Source of the DNA: Rhodoferax sp. BLA1
Lineage (GTDB): Bacteria > Pseudomonadota > Gammaproteobacteria > Burkholderiales > Burkholderiaceae_C
Reading direction: 5' to 3'
Assembly: GCF_013416775.1 (NCBI RefSeq)
Contig: NZ_SZVI01000009.1
Span: 1 to 64,000 of the forward strand
Length of the DNA: 64,000 nucleotides
Positions 38,122-47,837 of the stretch are shown here, in pieces. Position 1 is the stretch's first letter. Each line of letters begins with the position of its first letter. A program made the position numbers and the translations under genes. The notes beneath the pieces are model-generated. The model had not been told where the DNA came from. It was given only the letters and a program-made list of their open reading frames with translations, and searched no databases.

Positions 38122-39864
38122 ATGAACACCTGGAAAATCTCAAAACGTCTGAACCTGATCATTGCCGTGTCGGTGGTGGTGATGCTGATTCTGGTGGCGG
38201 TCAACTGGCTGGGTTTGAGCAAGCTGCATGATTTGCAAAACGAATCCCAGCGCCGTGACCAGGAGGCGGGGCGATTGCTCTACGAGACCGGCCTGGGCGC
38301 ACAGGCCTACCGCATCGTTGCCGACACCTTCATCAACCGCCAATTTGACGATGCCGCCAAGAAGTGGCAGGTCATGTCCACCCGCATGGAGGAGGCGCTG
38401 ACCTATTACGCCAAAGTGGCCGACACCGACCAGGAAAAACAGTGGGCCAAGGAGGCGCGCGCTGTTATGGATGAGTTGCGCAAGCTCTACACCGACAGCT
38501 TTTTGCCGATGGCCCAACGCGACGCACCGGTGAGTGAGCTGGCGGTGGTGGATGACCAGATTGACAAGTTGATCGACAAATACGAGGGCCTGGTGAGCCA
38601 AGGTGTGGCCAGCTTGCAGGCCGAGTCGGTCGAGGCTGACGAGGCATTTGAGGACGGTGTGGCGGCCACACGCATGATCAGCATCGCGTCGGCTGCTTTG
38701 GGTGGTTTGGTTCTGGTGGTGTTGGCGGTGGTGGTGTCGCGCAGCATCACCGGCCAGTTGGGCATGGAGCTCAATGACGCGATGCAAGCGGCCAAGCAGG
38801 TGGCCGAAGGGGATTTGCGGCGGCTGCCCGCGCTGGAGTCGGCCAGTGCCAACAGCCTGGCCGGTGCGCTGGAGACGATGATCAAAACCCTGGTGACCAC
38901 GGTGAGCCGGGTGCGCCAGGGCTCGGAGGCGGTGGCCATTGCCAGTGCCGAGATTGCCCAGGGCAACAACGATTTGTCGGCCCGCACCGAACAACAGGCC
39001 AGCTCGCTGGAGCAGACCGCCGCGTCGATGGAGCAGCTGGGCTCCACCGTCAAGCAAAACGCCGAAAGTGCCCACCAGGCCAACCAGCTGGCGCTGAATG
39101 CCAGCATCGTGGCCGCGCAAGGGGGCGAGGTGGTGGCTCAGGTGGTGGACACCATGAAGGGCATCAATGAAGCCTCGCGCAAGATCGGCGACATCATCGG
39201 TGTGATCGACGGCATTGCCTTCCAGACCAACATCCTCGCGCTCAACGCGGCGGTGGAGGCCGCGCGTGCGGGTGAGCAAGGCCGTGGGTTTGCGGTGGTG
39301 GCGAGTGAAGTGCGCAGTCTGGCCGGGCGTAGTGCCGAGGCCGCCAAGGAAATCAAGACCCTGATCAGCGCCAGCGTGACACGTGTGGAGCAGGGTACCG
39401 AGCTGGTCGACCAGGCCGGAGAGACCATGACCGAGGTGGTCAGCTCAATCAAACGGGTGACCGAGATCATGGGTGAGATCAGCGCCGCCAGCAAGGAACA
39501 GTCGCTGGGGGTGAACCAGGTGGGTGAGGCGGTGTCCCACATGGACAAAACCACCCAACAAAACGCCGCCTTGGTCGAGCAGATGGCGGCGGCGGCCAGC
39601 AACCTCAAGTCGCAGGCGCAAGACCTGGTGCAAACCGTGGCGGTGTTCCGACTGGATGGCAGCACCAGTGGGCCAGCTGCAGCCCATCACCCGGTGGCGT
39701 CACCCGCACAGACTACCAAGTTGTCGGGTACCAAGGCCGCCCCACGGCCTGCGACCACGGCCAAACCAGCCCCGCAGCCAGCTTCGACCAGACTGCTGGA
39801 GCAGGCGGTTGCCAAAGTGAAGGCGCCTGCCAAGTCAGAAGACGGCGAGTGGGAGACGTTTTAG
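38122..39864 (+). CDS. Methyl-accepting chemotaxis protein
   Basis: 580 residues from the ATG at 38122. The N-terminal helix (13-33, [19 protein letters not shown]) and a second one near 190-210 enclose a four-helix-bundle-type sensor domain (contains [11 protein letters not shown]). A HAMP region and the cytoplasmic signalling hairpin follow; the tip reads [22 protein letters not shown]. The tail is Ala/Pro-rich and ends EWETF, a CheR/CheB-tethering pentapeptide. It is divergent from narX across the IS remnant. The ligand is unknown; closeness to nitrate genes hints at, but does not show, energy or nitrate taxis. Confidence 0.93.
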   Translation: MNTWKISKRLNLIIAVSVVVMLILVAVNWLGLSKLHDLQNESQRRDQEAGRLLYETGLGAQAYRIVADTFINRQFDDAAKKWQVMSTRMEEALTYYAKVADTDQEKQWAKEARAVMDELRKLYTDSFLPMAQRDAPVSELAVVDDQIDKLIDKYEGLVSQGVASLQAESVEADEAFEDGVAATRMISIASAALGGLVLVVLAVVVSRSITGQLGMELNDAMQAAKQVAEGDLRRLPALESASANSLAGALETMIKTLVTTVSRVRQGSEAVAIASAEIAQGNNDLSARTEQQASSLEQTAASMEQLGSTVKQNAESAHQANQLALNASIVAAQGGEVVAQVVDTMKGINEASRKIGDIIGVIDGIAFQTNILALNAAVEAARAGEQGRGFAVVASEVRSLAGRSAEAAKEIKTLISASVTRVEQGTELVDQAGETMTEVVSSIKRVTEIMGEISAASKEQSLGVNQVGEAVSHMDKTTQQNAALVEQMAAAASNLKSQAQDLVQTVAVFRLDGSTSGPAAAHHPVASPAQTTKLSGTKAAPRPATTAKPAPQPASTRLLEQAVAKVKAPAKSEDGEWETF

Positions 39865-39871
39865 AGCCCTG

Positions 39872-40786
39872 TCAGGCTGAGCTTCTGAGGCTGTGGCACA
39901 GCTGCACCAAGTGGGCCACTTGCTGGGCAATCGGTGCTGGCACCGGCACCTGCCCGGCCAATACCGCTTGAATCCATTGCGCCGTGGCCACCGGGTCGGG
40001 CGCGGGCAAATCTGGCAGGGTAGCTAGTGCACCGGCTTGGGCGTCTTGCACCTGGCGGGCATGGCCCCGGCAAATCACGGTCATGGCCGGGCAGCGGCGT
40101 GCATCGGCCACCGGTTCTCCTTCGGTGCCGCGCAACAGCAGGGCGTTGGTCTGGGTGAGCTCCAGCGTGGCCGCCATCGACACCGCGTATTCCGGGTGGG
40201 TGTAACTGCCCACCACCACGGCTGCGTCTGTGCATGGGTTCATCAGCTTGACCAGACTGTGAGCACTGTTGCGCAGGCCGACCAGCTGGCGCACTTCCAG
40301 CAGGCGCTGTAGGCCGGGCAGCAGCAAGGCCGTTGGCACAAATTGCACCGCGCCAGGTACTGCATTTTCAATAGCTGTCTGCCCTTGTATATCAAGGGCT
40401 TCAAGCACTTTTTGTGCAGAAATGCGGCCAGGCTCAGTAACGCAGCCGTGCACCACCACCGCCAGACCTTCGCGCGCCAGCAGAAGCGCCAGCAAGGGTG
40501 TGAGCACCGGCAGCTTGCGCGCGCCGTTGTAGCTGGGCAGCACCACTGTGGGCACCCCGTGGTTGAGAATGGGGTGCAAACGCTGGTTCACCGCGTCCAG
40601 AAACCCGGCCATCTCGAGCGGGGTTTCACCCTTGATGCGCATCGCCAGCACAAAAGCGCCGAGCTCCAGGTCGCTGACGGTGCCATCCAGCACCTGGCCC
40701 ATCAGGTCGGCCGCTTGGGTGCGGTGCAGTGCGCGCGCGCCTTCTTTGCCGCGGCCAATGTCTTTGATGTAGTGGGTGATGCTCAT
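39872..40786 (-). CDS. ybiB: YbiB/TrpD2-like protein (glycosyltransferase family 3 fold)
   Basis: 304 residues from the ATG at 40786 (MSITHYIKDIGRGKEGARAL). Related to anthranilate phosphoribosyltransferase, but of the YbiB/TrpD2 group, which binds nucleic acid without known enzyme activity. Marks: LGAFVLAMRIKGET and LPSYNGARKLPVLTPLLALLLA. Residues about 125-141 (VLEALDIQGQTAIENA) are encoded by a dispersed palindrome. It is 42 bp after nasA on the same strand, a pairing that suggests co-transcription. Confidence 0.85.
   Translation of the reverse strand: MSITHYIKDIGRGKEGARALHRTQAADLMGQVLDGTVSDLELGAFVLAMRIKGETPLEMAGFLDAVNQRLHPILNHGVPTVVLPSYNGARKLPVLTPLLALLLAREGLAVVVHGCVTEPGRISAQKVLEALDIQGQTAIENAVPGAVQFVPTALLLPGLQRLLEVRQLVGLRNSAHSLVKLMNPCTDAAVVVGSYTHPEYAVSMAATLELTQTNALLLRGTEGEPVADARRCPAMTVICRGHARQVQDAQAGALATLPDLPAPDPVATAQWIQAVLAGQVPVPAPIAQQVAHLVQLCHSLRSSA
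40363..40412. repeat. Dispersed palindrome, copy 4 (inside ybiB)
   Basis: CATTTTCAATAGCTGTCT is followed by the core GCCCTTGTATATCAAGGGC (40381-40399) and TTCAAGCACTTTTTG. It is in frame within ybiB. Confidence 0.75.
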
Positions 40787-40828
40787 GGGGGAGGTCGTGA
40801 AAGGCAGAGAACAGGTGGCTGAAAACAC

Positions 40829-43732
40829 TCAGGTTACCACGCTGGCTGAGGCGGGTTGCTGGTGCACCAGCCGCTGCAATTGTGGCAGGCACGAGCCACA
40901 GTTGGTGCCACATTTCAAGGTGGTTTGCAGTGCAGCCAGCCTCTCCGATGGGGCAGCATCACAGGTGCTTAAAAATTCCTGGATGGCCACATCCGTCACG
41001 TTGAAACAGGTGCACACCTGCTGCACTTTGGAGGCCACCGGCACCGGCGGTGTTGCACCGGGCACCAGCAGCGCCTGACCGAACTGCTGCGCGGGCAGGC
41101 TCTCCTTGAGCAAGGTGCTGATCCAGGCCTGGGCCCGGGTGTCACCCGCCAGCATAAAACCGTCGAGCTGGGTTGATCCGTTGCCGTTCTTCACCAGCTT
41201 CACAGCGCGGCGCTGGCCACGTTTGGCATCCACGTAGCGCAGGATGTCCTGGCCATCCAACCCCAGCGCGGCCTCCACCTGGCATAACAAGCCCTCACCG
41301 GGTGGCTGCGCGTGGGCGGCGCGAAACAGCAGGCCGGTGCGTTCGCGTCCAAAAAGTACACAGGTGGCAAAAGCCAGTTGTGGCATCAGTGCCACCAACT
41401 GCGCGCGGGCGCTGTGCACCGACTCAGGCGGCAACCAGGCCAGAGCCAGCAGGGTCCAGGGCAGGTTGGCTTTTTCCACCTGGACGGCTGCATGTTTGAA
41501 CTCTGGCTGTTTTGAGATGGGGCAATAGGCGGCGTTGGTCAGCGTATTGACACCGGCCAGCGGCTGGCCGTCCACCCCTTGGCCGCTCAAGACCTCGCTG
41601 CCCCAATGCATGGCCAAAAACACCTGGGTCAGGCCGAGTTCTTCACTGGCTTGCACCGGCACCAGCAGGCAACCGCGCTGGCTGCGTACCTGCACCAGAT
41701 CACCGTCAGCCAAAGCCCGGCGCCGCATGTCTTGTGGGTGCATTTGTAATACTGGTTCGGGGACGTGTCCGAACAAACGACCCAGCGTGCCGGTGCGGCT
41801 CATGCCGTGCCATTGGTCGCGCAAGCGCCCGGTGTTGAGTGACAAAGGGTAGGCCGCTACTGGCACCTCTGCCAGCGGGCGGTAGGCCACAGCGGCAAAC
41901 TGCGCCCGGCCATTGTGTGTGGGAAAAATGCCGTCTTCATACAGTCGCGCCTGGCCCAGTGCTTGGCCAGTTGCCAGACGCGTCGGCACATCGGCCGCGC
42001 GGGCTGGCCATTGTTGCGGGCCATGTTGGTCCAGCAGCGGGTAACTCAGACCGCTGATGTCCAGATCACGACCACGGGTGCTGTCACGGTGTTCCCGCCA
42101 CACAGCTTCGACATTGGCAAAGGACAACAGGCTGGGCTGGCCCGGGCGCAGCGTGGCTTCCAGGCGCTGGCCTAGCTGCTGGGCGATTTTCCAGTCGGGC
42201 CGGGGGCCATCGTGGGGGAAGTCCGGGTGGGTGGGGGCGGGCACGGCGGCACGCACGCGGCTGATGCGGCGTTCGCTGTTGGTCACGGTGCCTTCTTTTT
42301 CACCCCAGGTGGTGGCGGGCAGCAACAGGTCGGCATAGTCGCAGGTGGCGGTGGTGGCAAAAGCCTCTTGCACAATTACAAATTCAGCACGCTGCAGGGC
42401 ACGCCGCACCGTAGTCTGGTCCGGCATGCTTTGGGCTGGGTTGGTGCAGACGATCCATAACGCCTTGACTTCGCCGTCGGCCGCCGCCTGGAACATCTCT
42501 ACGGCGGTGCGGCCCGGTTTCTCGGGCACGCTGGGCACTCCCCACAGTGCGGCCACTTCGGCGCGGTGCAACGGGTTGGCCAGGTCGCGGTGGGCACTCA
42601 GCAAATTGGCCAGGCCGCCGACCTCGCGTCCGCCCATGGCATTTGGCTGGCCGGTCAGGCTGAACGGCCCGGCACCGGCTTTGCCGATCTGCCCGGTGGC
42701 CAGGTGCAGGTTGATGAGTGCAGCATTTTTGGCGGTGCCGCTGCTGGACTGGTTCAGGCCCTGGCAATACAGGCTCAGTGTCGGTGTGCGGTTGCCGGAG
42801 CCTGTGTCACTCACACCGGCAAACCAACGTGCCGCAGTGAACAGGTCTGGCTTGGGCAGGCGGCACAGGTCGGACACATGCTCGGGTGTGTACTCGCGCA
42901 CCAGGGTTTTCAAGGCCTCAAAACCACTGGTGTGGGCGGTGATGTAGGCGTTGTCCAGCCAACCTTCCCACAACATGATGTGTAACAGGCCGTGGCAGAG
43001 TGCGATGTCGGTGCCGGGTTGCAGCGGCAGATGAAGGTCGGCCTGGGCGGCGGTGTCGGTGCGCCGGGGGTCGGCCACGATGATTTTCATCGCCGGGTTC
43101 GCTGCCTTGGCATCCTCAATCCGCCGGTACAGGATCGGGTGTGCCCAGGCGGTGTTGCTGCCGCTGATGAACAGGGTTTGCGCGTGCTGGATGTCGTCGT
43201 AACAGGCCGGTGGTGCATCGGCACCGAGCGTGAGCTTGTAACCAGCCACCGCGCTGCTCATGCACAGGCGTGAATTGGTGTCGATCTGGTTGGTGCCGAG
43301 CACGCCTTTGACGAGTTTGTTGAAGACGTAATAGTCTTCGGTGAGCAACTGACCGCTGACATACACCCCGAGTGCATCCGCGCCATGTTGCTGCACGATG
43401 TGGGTCAAACGTTGACTGGCGTGGTCAAGTGCCTGGGCCCAGCGGATCGGCTGCGGTGTGGCACCCCGGCTGGTTCGTAATTGGGGTGTCAACAACCGGG
43501 TCTGGCGCGCCAGTTCTGGTGCAGCCGTATGGGCCAGTGTCGAGCCCTTGGTGCACAGGCGGCCAAAGTTGGCCGGGTGGTCCGGGTCACCGCGCACGCT
43601 GGTGATCTGCTGGCCGTTCGACGTGATGATCACGCCGCAGCCCACGCCGCAATACGGGCAGGTGGAACGTGTGTCGGTGTTGCCACCCTCGCCCTGCGGG
43701 AGAGGGTTGGGGTGAGGGCGGCTCAGCTGCAT
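40829..43732 (-). CDS. nasA: Assimilatory nitrate reductase, molybdopterin catalytic subunit
   Basis: 967 residues from the ATG at 43732. Reduces nitrate to nitrite in the cytoplasm for assimilation. [4Fe-4S] ligands are Cys25, Cys28, Cys32 and Cys60 (STCPYCGVGCGV, FGRLC); the bis-MGD core follows. A C-terminal BFD-type [2Fe-2S] module (VCTCFNV..KCGTNCGSCLPQL) is fused, as in Klebsiella NasA. The first 16 residues (RPHPNPLPQGEG) come from a dispersed repeat that also covers the start region; GAGGGAAA from the repeat edge may act as ribosome site. Confidence 0.95.
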   Translation of the reverse strand: MQLSRPHPNPLPQGEGGNTDTRSTCPYCGVGCGVIITSNGQQITSVRGDPDHPANFGRLCTKGSTLAHTAAPELARQTRLLTPQLRTSRGATPQPIRWAQALDHASQRLTHIVQQHGADALGVYVSGQLLTEDYYVFNKLVKGVLGTNQIDTNSRLCMSSAVAGYKLTLGADAPPACYDDIQHAQTLFISGSNTAWAHPILYRRIEDAKAANPAMKIIVADPRRTDTAAQADLHLPLQPGTDIALCHGLLHIMLWEGWLDNAYITAHTSGFEALKTLVREYTPEHVSDLCRLPKPDLFTAARWFAGVSDTGSGNRTPTLSLYCQGLNQSSSGTAKNAALINLHLATGQIGKAGAGPFSLTGQPNAMGGREVGGLANLLSAHRDLANPLHRAEVAALWGVPSVPEKPGRTAVEMFQAAADGEVKALWIVCTNPAQSMPDQTTVRRALQRAEFVIVQEAFATTATCDYADLLLPATTWGEKEGTVTNSERRISRVRAAVPAPTHPDFPHDGPRPDWKIAQQLGQRLEATLRPGQPSLLSFANVEAVWREHRDSTRGRDLDISGLSYPLLDQHGPQQWPARAADVPTRLATGQALGQARLYEDGIFPTHNGRAQFAAVAYRPLAEVPVAAYPLSLNTGRLRDQWHGMSRTGTLGRLFGHVPEPVLQMHPQDMRRRALADGDLVQVRSQRGCLLVPVQASEELGLTQVFLAMHWGSEVLSGQGVDGQPLAGVNTLTNAAYCPISKQPEFKHAAVQVEKANLPWTLLALAWLPPESVHSARAQLVALMPQLAFATCVLFGRERTGLLFRAAHAQPPGEGLLCQVEAALGLDGQDILRYVDAKRGQRRAVKLVKNGNGSTQLDGFMLAGDTRAQAWISTLLKESLPAQQFGQALLVPGATPPVPVASKVQQVCTCFNVTDVAIQEFLSTCDAAPSERLAALQTTLKCGTNCGSCLPQLQRLVHQQPASASVVT

Positions 43733-43774
43733 GGCGGTTTCCCTCACCCTAGCCCTCTCCCAGCGGGAGAGGGG
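43686..43774. repeat. Head-to-head pair of 'PLPQGEG' repeats at the nirD-nasA junction
   Basis: Arm 1 (43686-43716) lies inside the nasA start; arm 2 (43741-43774) is its inverted partner inside the nirD end. Arm 2 also folds on itself: CCCTCTCCC-AGC-GGGAGAGGG (43753-43773). Read as protein the family gives HPNPLPQGEG or LSPLPLGEG, familiar from repeat-derived ORFs in many proteobacteria. Confidence 0.85.
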
Positions 43775-44150
43775 ACAAGGTCCTGCGCGCCGGGCCAGCC
43801 ACCGGGCGGGTCTGGTCGATGGCATGGCTGGCCAGCTCGGTCGTTTTCAGGAACACCTGGCCGTTGTCCAGCTTGATGCTGAAGCTGGGCGTGCTGCCTT
43901 CATCGGGCGCTGCCGCGTGACCGGTGCACAGGCCAATGGTCCAGTTGTGTAAGGGGCAGGCCACGCTGGTGCCAAACACCATGCCCTGGCTCAGCGGGCC
44001 ACCTTTGTGCGGGCAGCGGTCCAGCAGGGCAAACACCTCGTCCTGGTCGTTGCGGAACAGCGCCACATCCAGACCCTGGGTGCGTGACACGCGGCGTGCG
44101 CCCAGCACGGGGATGTCGTCGAGCTGGCAAATGGGGGTCCATTCGTTCAT
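43749..44150 (-). CDS. nirD: Nitrite reductase (NADH) small subunit NirD
   Basis: 133 residues, Rieske-like fold. The cluster-site segments are RCPHKGGPLSQG and ACPLHNWTIGLCTG, retaining Cys and His of a true Rieske motif (CPH..CPLH), as in NasE-type subunits. The last 11 residues (TLSPLPLGEG) come from a dispersed repeat, so the natural C-terminus has probably been extended. It pairs with NirB, 84 bp upstream, to reduce nitrite to ammonium. Confidence 0.92.
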   Translation of the reverse strand: MNEWTPICQLDDIPVLGARRVSRTQGLDVALFRNDQDEVFALLDRCPHKGGPLSQGMVFGTSVACPLHNWTIGLCTGHAAAPDEGSTPSFSIKLDNGQVFLKTTELASHAIDQTRPVAGPARRTLSPLPLGEG

Positions 44151-44164
44151 ATTGCTATGTCCTT

Positions 44165-44205
44165 TGTAGCTATTAGTTCTTTATGTATAAGGGCTAGAGG
44201 CACAA
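44165..44205. repeat. Dispersed palindrome, copy 5 (nirB-nirD gap)
   Basis: TGTAGCTATTAGTTCTTTATGTATAAGGGCTAGAGGC has one degraded arm (AGTTCTT) and one intact arm (AAGGGCT) plus the TAGCTAT box. Confidence 0.65.
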
Positions 44206-44234
44206 ATGGCTTGTAAACCGGGTGAAAGTGGGGT

Positions 44235-46778
44235 TCACGCCGTGAGCGCTGTGAATTGCCGGGTGTCCACCGCGGCTTTGTCAAACTCAAACCACGGGTC
44301 GGGTTCACCGTCCAGCGCAAACTGCAGCTGTTCCCACAAGGCTTTGCGGCCCGCAGCGTCGTCCACGATTTTTTTCTTGACGTAATCCAGGCCAACGCGG
44401 TTGACGTAATGCACGGTGCGCTCCAGGTACCAGCCTTCCTGCCGGTACAGCTCACAAAACGCGCCAGTGAATTCCAGCACCTCGGCTGCGGTTTTGACCT
44501 TGACCAGAAAGTGCGCCACCTCGGTCTTGATGCCGCCGTTGCCCGCCACGTACATTTCCCATCCGCTGTCCACGCCGATGATGCCAACGTCTTTGATACC
44601 GGCCTCGGCACAGTTGCGCGGGCAACCACTCACCGCAAACTTCACCTTGTGGGGGGCGTACATGCCCACAAAGGCGCGCTCCAGGTCCTTGCCCATCTGG
44701 GTGCTGTCCTGGGTGCCCATGCGGCACCATTCGCTGCCGACACAGGTTTTCACCGTGCGCAGCGCCTTGGCGTAGGCGTGGCCACACGGCATGCCGATGT
44801 CTTTCCAGACGTTGACCAAGTCCTCTTTTTTGACACCGAGCAAATCGATGCGTTGGCCGCCGGTGACTTTGACGGTGGGGATCTGGTATTTGTCCACCAC
44901 GTCAGCAATCCGGCGTAACTCGTTGGCAGAGGTCTCGCCGCCCCACATGCGTGGGATCACGCTGTAGGTGCCGTCTTTTTGGATGTTGGCGTGGCTGCGT
45001 TCGTTGATGAAGCGGCTTTGGGGGTCGTCTTTGGCCTCTTTGGGCCAGGTGCTGATCAGGTAGTAGTTGACGGCGGGTCTGCAACTGGCACAACCGTTGG
45101 GTGTTTTCCAATTCAGCGAAGCAAACACATCGGCGATCTTGAGCAGCTTGTTGGAATGAATGGCGTCGCGCACCGCCTGATGGCCATGTTCGGTGCAGGC
45201 ACACATGGCTTTGGTTTTGGGGGTGGCCGAGTAGTCGCCACCGGCCGTAAACATCAGCAACTGTTCCACCAGCCCGGTACACGACCCACACGACGCGCTG
45301 GCCTTGGTGTGTTTGCGCACCTCGTCGAGTGTGAACAGGCCTTTGTCCTTGATGGTTTTGCAGATGGTGCCCTTGGTGACGCCGTTGCAGCCGCAGACTT
45401 CGTCGCTGTCTTTCATGGCGACGGCTTTGTTTTGGCCCTGGTGGCCGACGTCGCCGATATTGCTTTCACCAAACATCAGCTTGTCGCGGATGTCGCCAAT
45501 GGATCGGCCATCGCGCAGCAGCTTGAAGTACCAGCTGCCGTCCACCGTGTCGCCATACAGGCAGGCGCCCACCAGTTTGTCGTCTTTGAGCACCAGTTTT
45601 TTGTAGACGCCGCCTTGCGGGTCACTCAGGACAATTTCCTCAAAACCTGCACCACCGGTGAAGTTGCCCGCGCTAAACAGGTCAATGCCGGTGACCTTGA
45701 GCTTGGTCGAGGTCAGCGAGCCCACATAACGCCCGATGCCAAACTGCGCCAGATGGTTGGCCGCCACCTTGGCCTGCTCAAACAATGGCGCCACCAGCCC
45801 GTACGCGGTGCCGCGATGGGCAGCGCATTCACCCACGCTGTAGATGCGTGCATCGGTCACGGTTTGTAAGGTGTCGGTGACCACAATGCCTTTGTCGCAG
45901 TGCAGGCGCATGCTCTGGGCCAGCTCGGTGTTGGGCCGGATCCCAACCGCCATGACCACCAGATCGGCTGGCACCACGCTACCATCTTTGAAGCGTACTG
46001 CGCATACTCTATAAGGTCTAGAGGCCAATTTGGCTTGCAAATCAGGCACACCCTCGGCCACCACGGGTGCCTGCGCGTCGGTACTTGCGCTCACCAGGTC
46101 GGCGGGGCTGAGCAGTGCCTGGGTTTGTGCGCCCATTACAAAGCGCAAACCGCGCTCTTCCAGGGACTTTTGTAGCAGCTTGCCCGCCACCGCGTCAAGC
46201 TGGCGGTCCATCAGGGTGGGTGTCACATGCACCACTGTCACCTTCATGCCCCGGCGCATCAGGCCGTTGGCGGCTTCCAGGCCCAACAGACCACCGCCAA
46301 TCACCACCGCGTGCTGGTAGGTTTTGGCCGCTTCGATCATGGTGTTGGTGTCGGCGATGTCGCGGTAGGCGATCACCCCGGCCAGATCCTTGCCCGGCAA
46401 GGGCAGCAAAAACGGGTTCGAGCCAGTGCACAGCAACAAGCGGTCATATTCGGCGCTACGGGTTTCGCCCGCACTGTTCTGCGCGTGGACCAGACGTTTG
46501 ATCCGGTCCACCGAAGTCACGCGCCAGCCCGCATGCAGGGTGATGTGGTTGTCTGAGTACCACTCAAACGGGTTCAGGATGATCTCGTCAATCGTCTGTT
46601 CACCGGCCAGCACGGGCGACAGCAGGATGCGGTTGTAGTTGGGGTGCGGCTCGGCACCAAACACCGTGATGTCGTACAGGTCCGGGGCGATTTTGAGCAA
46701 CTCTTCAAGGGTGCGTACACCGGCCATGCCGTTGCCGACCATCACGAGCTTTTGTTTGGTTTTGACGCGCATGTCCAT
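44235..46778 (-). CDS. nirB: Nitrite reductase (NADH) large subunit NirB
   Basis: 847 residues from the ATG at 46778 (GGAGAATTCC upstream). FAD/NAD(P) folds first (VGNGMAGVR, GGGLLGLEAANGL), then the BFD [2Fe-2S] module CGCNGVTKGTICK..CGSCTGLV, then the siroheme/[4Fe-4S] domain with CVGSEWCRMG and GCPRNCAEAG. Reduces nitrite to ammonium with NADH. Residues near 249-259 (KLASRPYRVCAVRF) carry a degenerate dispersed repeat. Part of the nrt-nir-nas unit. Confidence 0.97.
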   Translation of the reverse strand: MDMRVKTKQKLVMVGNGMAGVRTLEELLKIAPDLYDITVFGAEPHPNYNRILLSPVLAGEQTIDEIILNPFEWYSDNHITLHAGWRVTSVDRIKRLVHAQNSAGETRSAEYDRLLLCTGSNPFLLPLPGKDLAGVIAYRDIADTNTMIEAAKTYQHAVVIGGGLLGLEAANGLMRRGMKVTVVHVTPTLMDRQLDAVAGKLLQKSLEERGLRFVMGAQTQALLSPADLVSASTDAQAPVVAEGVPDLQAKLASRPYRVCAVRFKDGSVVPADLVVMAVGIRPNTELAQSMRLHCDKGIVVTDTLQTVTDARIYSVGECAAHRGTAYGLVAPLFEQAKVAANHLAQFGIGRYVGSLTSTKLKVTGIDLFSAGNFTGGAGFEEIVLSDPQGGVYKKLVLKDDKLVGACLYGDTVDGSWYFKLLRDGRSIGDIRDKLMFGESNIGDVGHQGQNKAVAMKDSDEVCGCNGVTKGTICKTIKDKGLFTLDEVRKHTKASASCGSCTGLVEQLLMFTAGGDYSATPKTKAMCACTEHGHQAVRDAIHSNKLLKIADVFASLNWKTPNGCASCRPAVNYYLISTWPKEAKDDPQSRFINERSHANIQKDGTYSVIPRMWGGETSANELRRIADVVDKYQIPTVKVTGGQRIDLLGVKKEDLVNVWKDIGMPCGHAYAKALRTVKTCVGSEWCRMGTQDSTQMGKDLERAFVGMYAPHKVKFAVSGCPRNCAEAGIKDVGIIGVDSGWEMYVAGNGGIKTEVAHFLVKVKTAAEVLEFTGAFCELYRQEGWYLERTVHYVNRVGLDYVKKKIVDDAAGRKALWEQLQFALDGEPDPWFEFDKAAVDTRQFTALTA
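46001..46033. repeat. Dispersed palindrome, copy 6 (degenerate, inside nirB)
   Basis: GCATACTCTATAAGGTCTAGAGGCCAATTTGG keeps only the right half of the consensus (compare AAAGGGCTAGAGGCCAATTTG of copy 2). In frame in nirB. Confidence 0.5.
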
Positions 46779-46812
46779 GGAATTCTCCGGAGCAAGGGTT
46801 TTATTGAGTGAC

Positions 46813-46976
46813 ACCGCAGAACCGGCTTTGCCGGGCCGCTGGTGTTGCACTCTTGATGGGGCTGAGTGCCGCGGCTCCAAACCTGCCTGCGCAGGTTTGG
46901 ACGACAACGAAGAGGCATGGCCTCTGGCGATGCCACCGCGCGCAGGGAAGTGGGCAAGCGACGGGGGTGAGCATCT
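46813..46976. repeat. GC-rich REP-like element between nrtC and nirB
   Basis: The 198-bp gap contains CCGGC-TTT-GCCGG (46822-46834), the same hairpin as in the narH-narJ gap, and a perfect 10-bp stem CCAAACCTGC-CTGC-GCAGGTTTGG (46877-46900). The end AGTGGGCAAGCGACGGGGG resembles the narH-narJ copy. No T-run follows, so it is not a clear terminator. Confidence 0.65.
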
Positions 46977-47813
46977 TTAGGCTGCCTTTTCAACGTGCGC
47001 TTGCCGGGTGTACAAAAAGTCGATCACGGCTTTGCGGTAACGCAAATACTGAGGGCTGTCGGCCAGTGCGACCCGGCTGCGCGGGCGCGGCAGGTCCACA
47101 CTCAGCACCTCGCCAATCGTGGCGCTGGGCCCGTTGGTCATCATCACGATCTTGTCGGACAGCAGCACGGCTTCGTCCACATCGTGGGTCACCATCACCA
47201 CCGTGCTGTGGGTGCGGGCGACGATGTCGAGCAACTCGTCCTGTAGCTTGGCGCGGGTCAGCGCGTCGAGTGCCCCAAAAGGTTCGTCCATCAATAACAC
47301 TTTGGGCTCCATGGCCAGCGCGCGGGCAATGCCCACACGTTGTTTCATGCCGCCCGAGATTTCGCCGGGGCGTTTGTGGGAGGCTGCCGTCAGGCCCACC
47401 ATGTCCAGCGCGGCCTGGGTGCGCTCGGCCAACTGGGCCTTGTTTTCCGACGCCGCGCCGGTGGATTTGTTAGCTGCACCAAAAACCCGCTCGACACCCA
47501 GGTAGACGTTTTCAAAACAGGTCAACCAGGGCAAGAGCGAGTGGTTCTGGAACACCACCGCACGGTCCGGCCCCGGCCCGGCGATCTCGCGGTTGTCACA
47601 CAACAAATGGCCTTGGGTGGGTGTGGTCAGCCCGGCGATCAGGTTCAGCAGGGTGGATTTGCCACAGCCCGAGTGGCCGATCAGGGCGACAAATTCCCCT
47701 TTGGCCACGGTCAGGTTGATGCCCTGTAACGCACAAAAAGGGCCTTTTTTGGTCTTGAAGGTTTGCTCGACACCCACGATGTCGATGAACTTGGTGGTCT
47801 GGTTGGCGTGCAT
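46977..47813 (-). CDS. nrtC: Nitrate ABC transporter ATP-binding protein
   Basis: 278 residues, single ABC domain. Walker [10 protein letters not shown] (46-54), Q-loop [11 protein letters not shown], signature [16 protein letters not shown], Walker [14 protein letters not shown]-loop [11 protein letters not shown]. It is of the NrtD/SsuB/TauB group and lacks the NrtA-like domain of cyanobacterial NrtC, so NasD-type in proteobacterial naming. Lies 24 bp after nrtB. Confidence 0.93.
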   Translation of the reverse strand: MHANQTTKFIDIVGVEQTFKTKKGPFCALQGINLTVAKGEFVALIGHSGCGKSTLLNLIAGLTTPTQGHLLCDNREIAGPGPDRAVVFQNHSLLPWLTCFENVYLGVERVFGAANKSTGAASENKAQLAERTQAALDMVGLTAASHKRPGEISGGMKQRVGIARALAMEPKVLLMDEPFGALDALTRAKLQDELLDIVARTHSTVVMVTHDVDEAVLLSDKIVMMTNGPSATIGEVLSVDLPRPRSRVALADSPQYLRYRKAVIDFLYTRQAHVEKAA

Positions 47814-47837
47814 GGTGTGTTCCTTGGTCAGGTTGAA

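Noticed and set aside
46808..47473. 221-codon plus-strand open frame across the nirB-nrtC gap
   Set aside because: It runs through a repeat element and antisense to nrtC; composition is Arg/Pro/Cys-rich with no domain.
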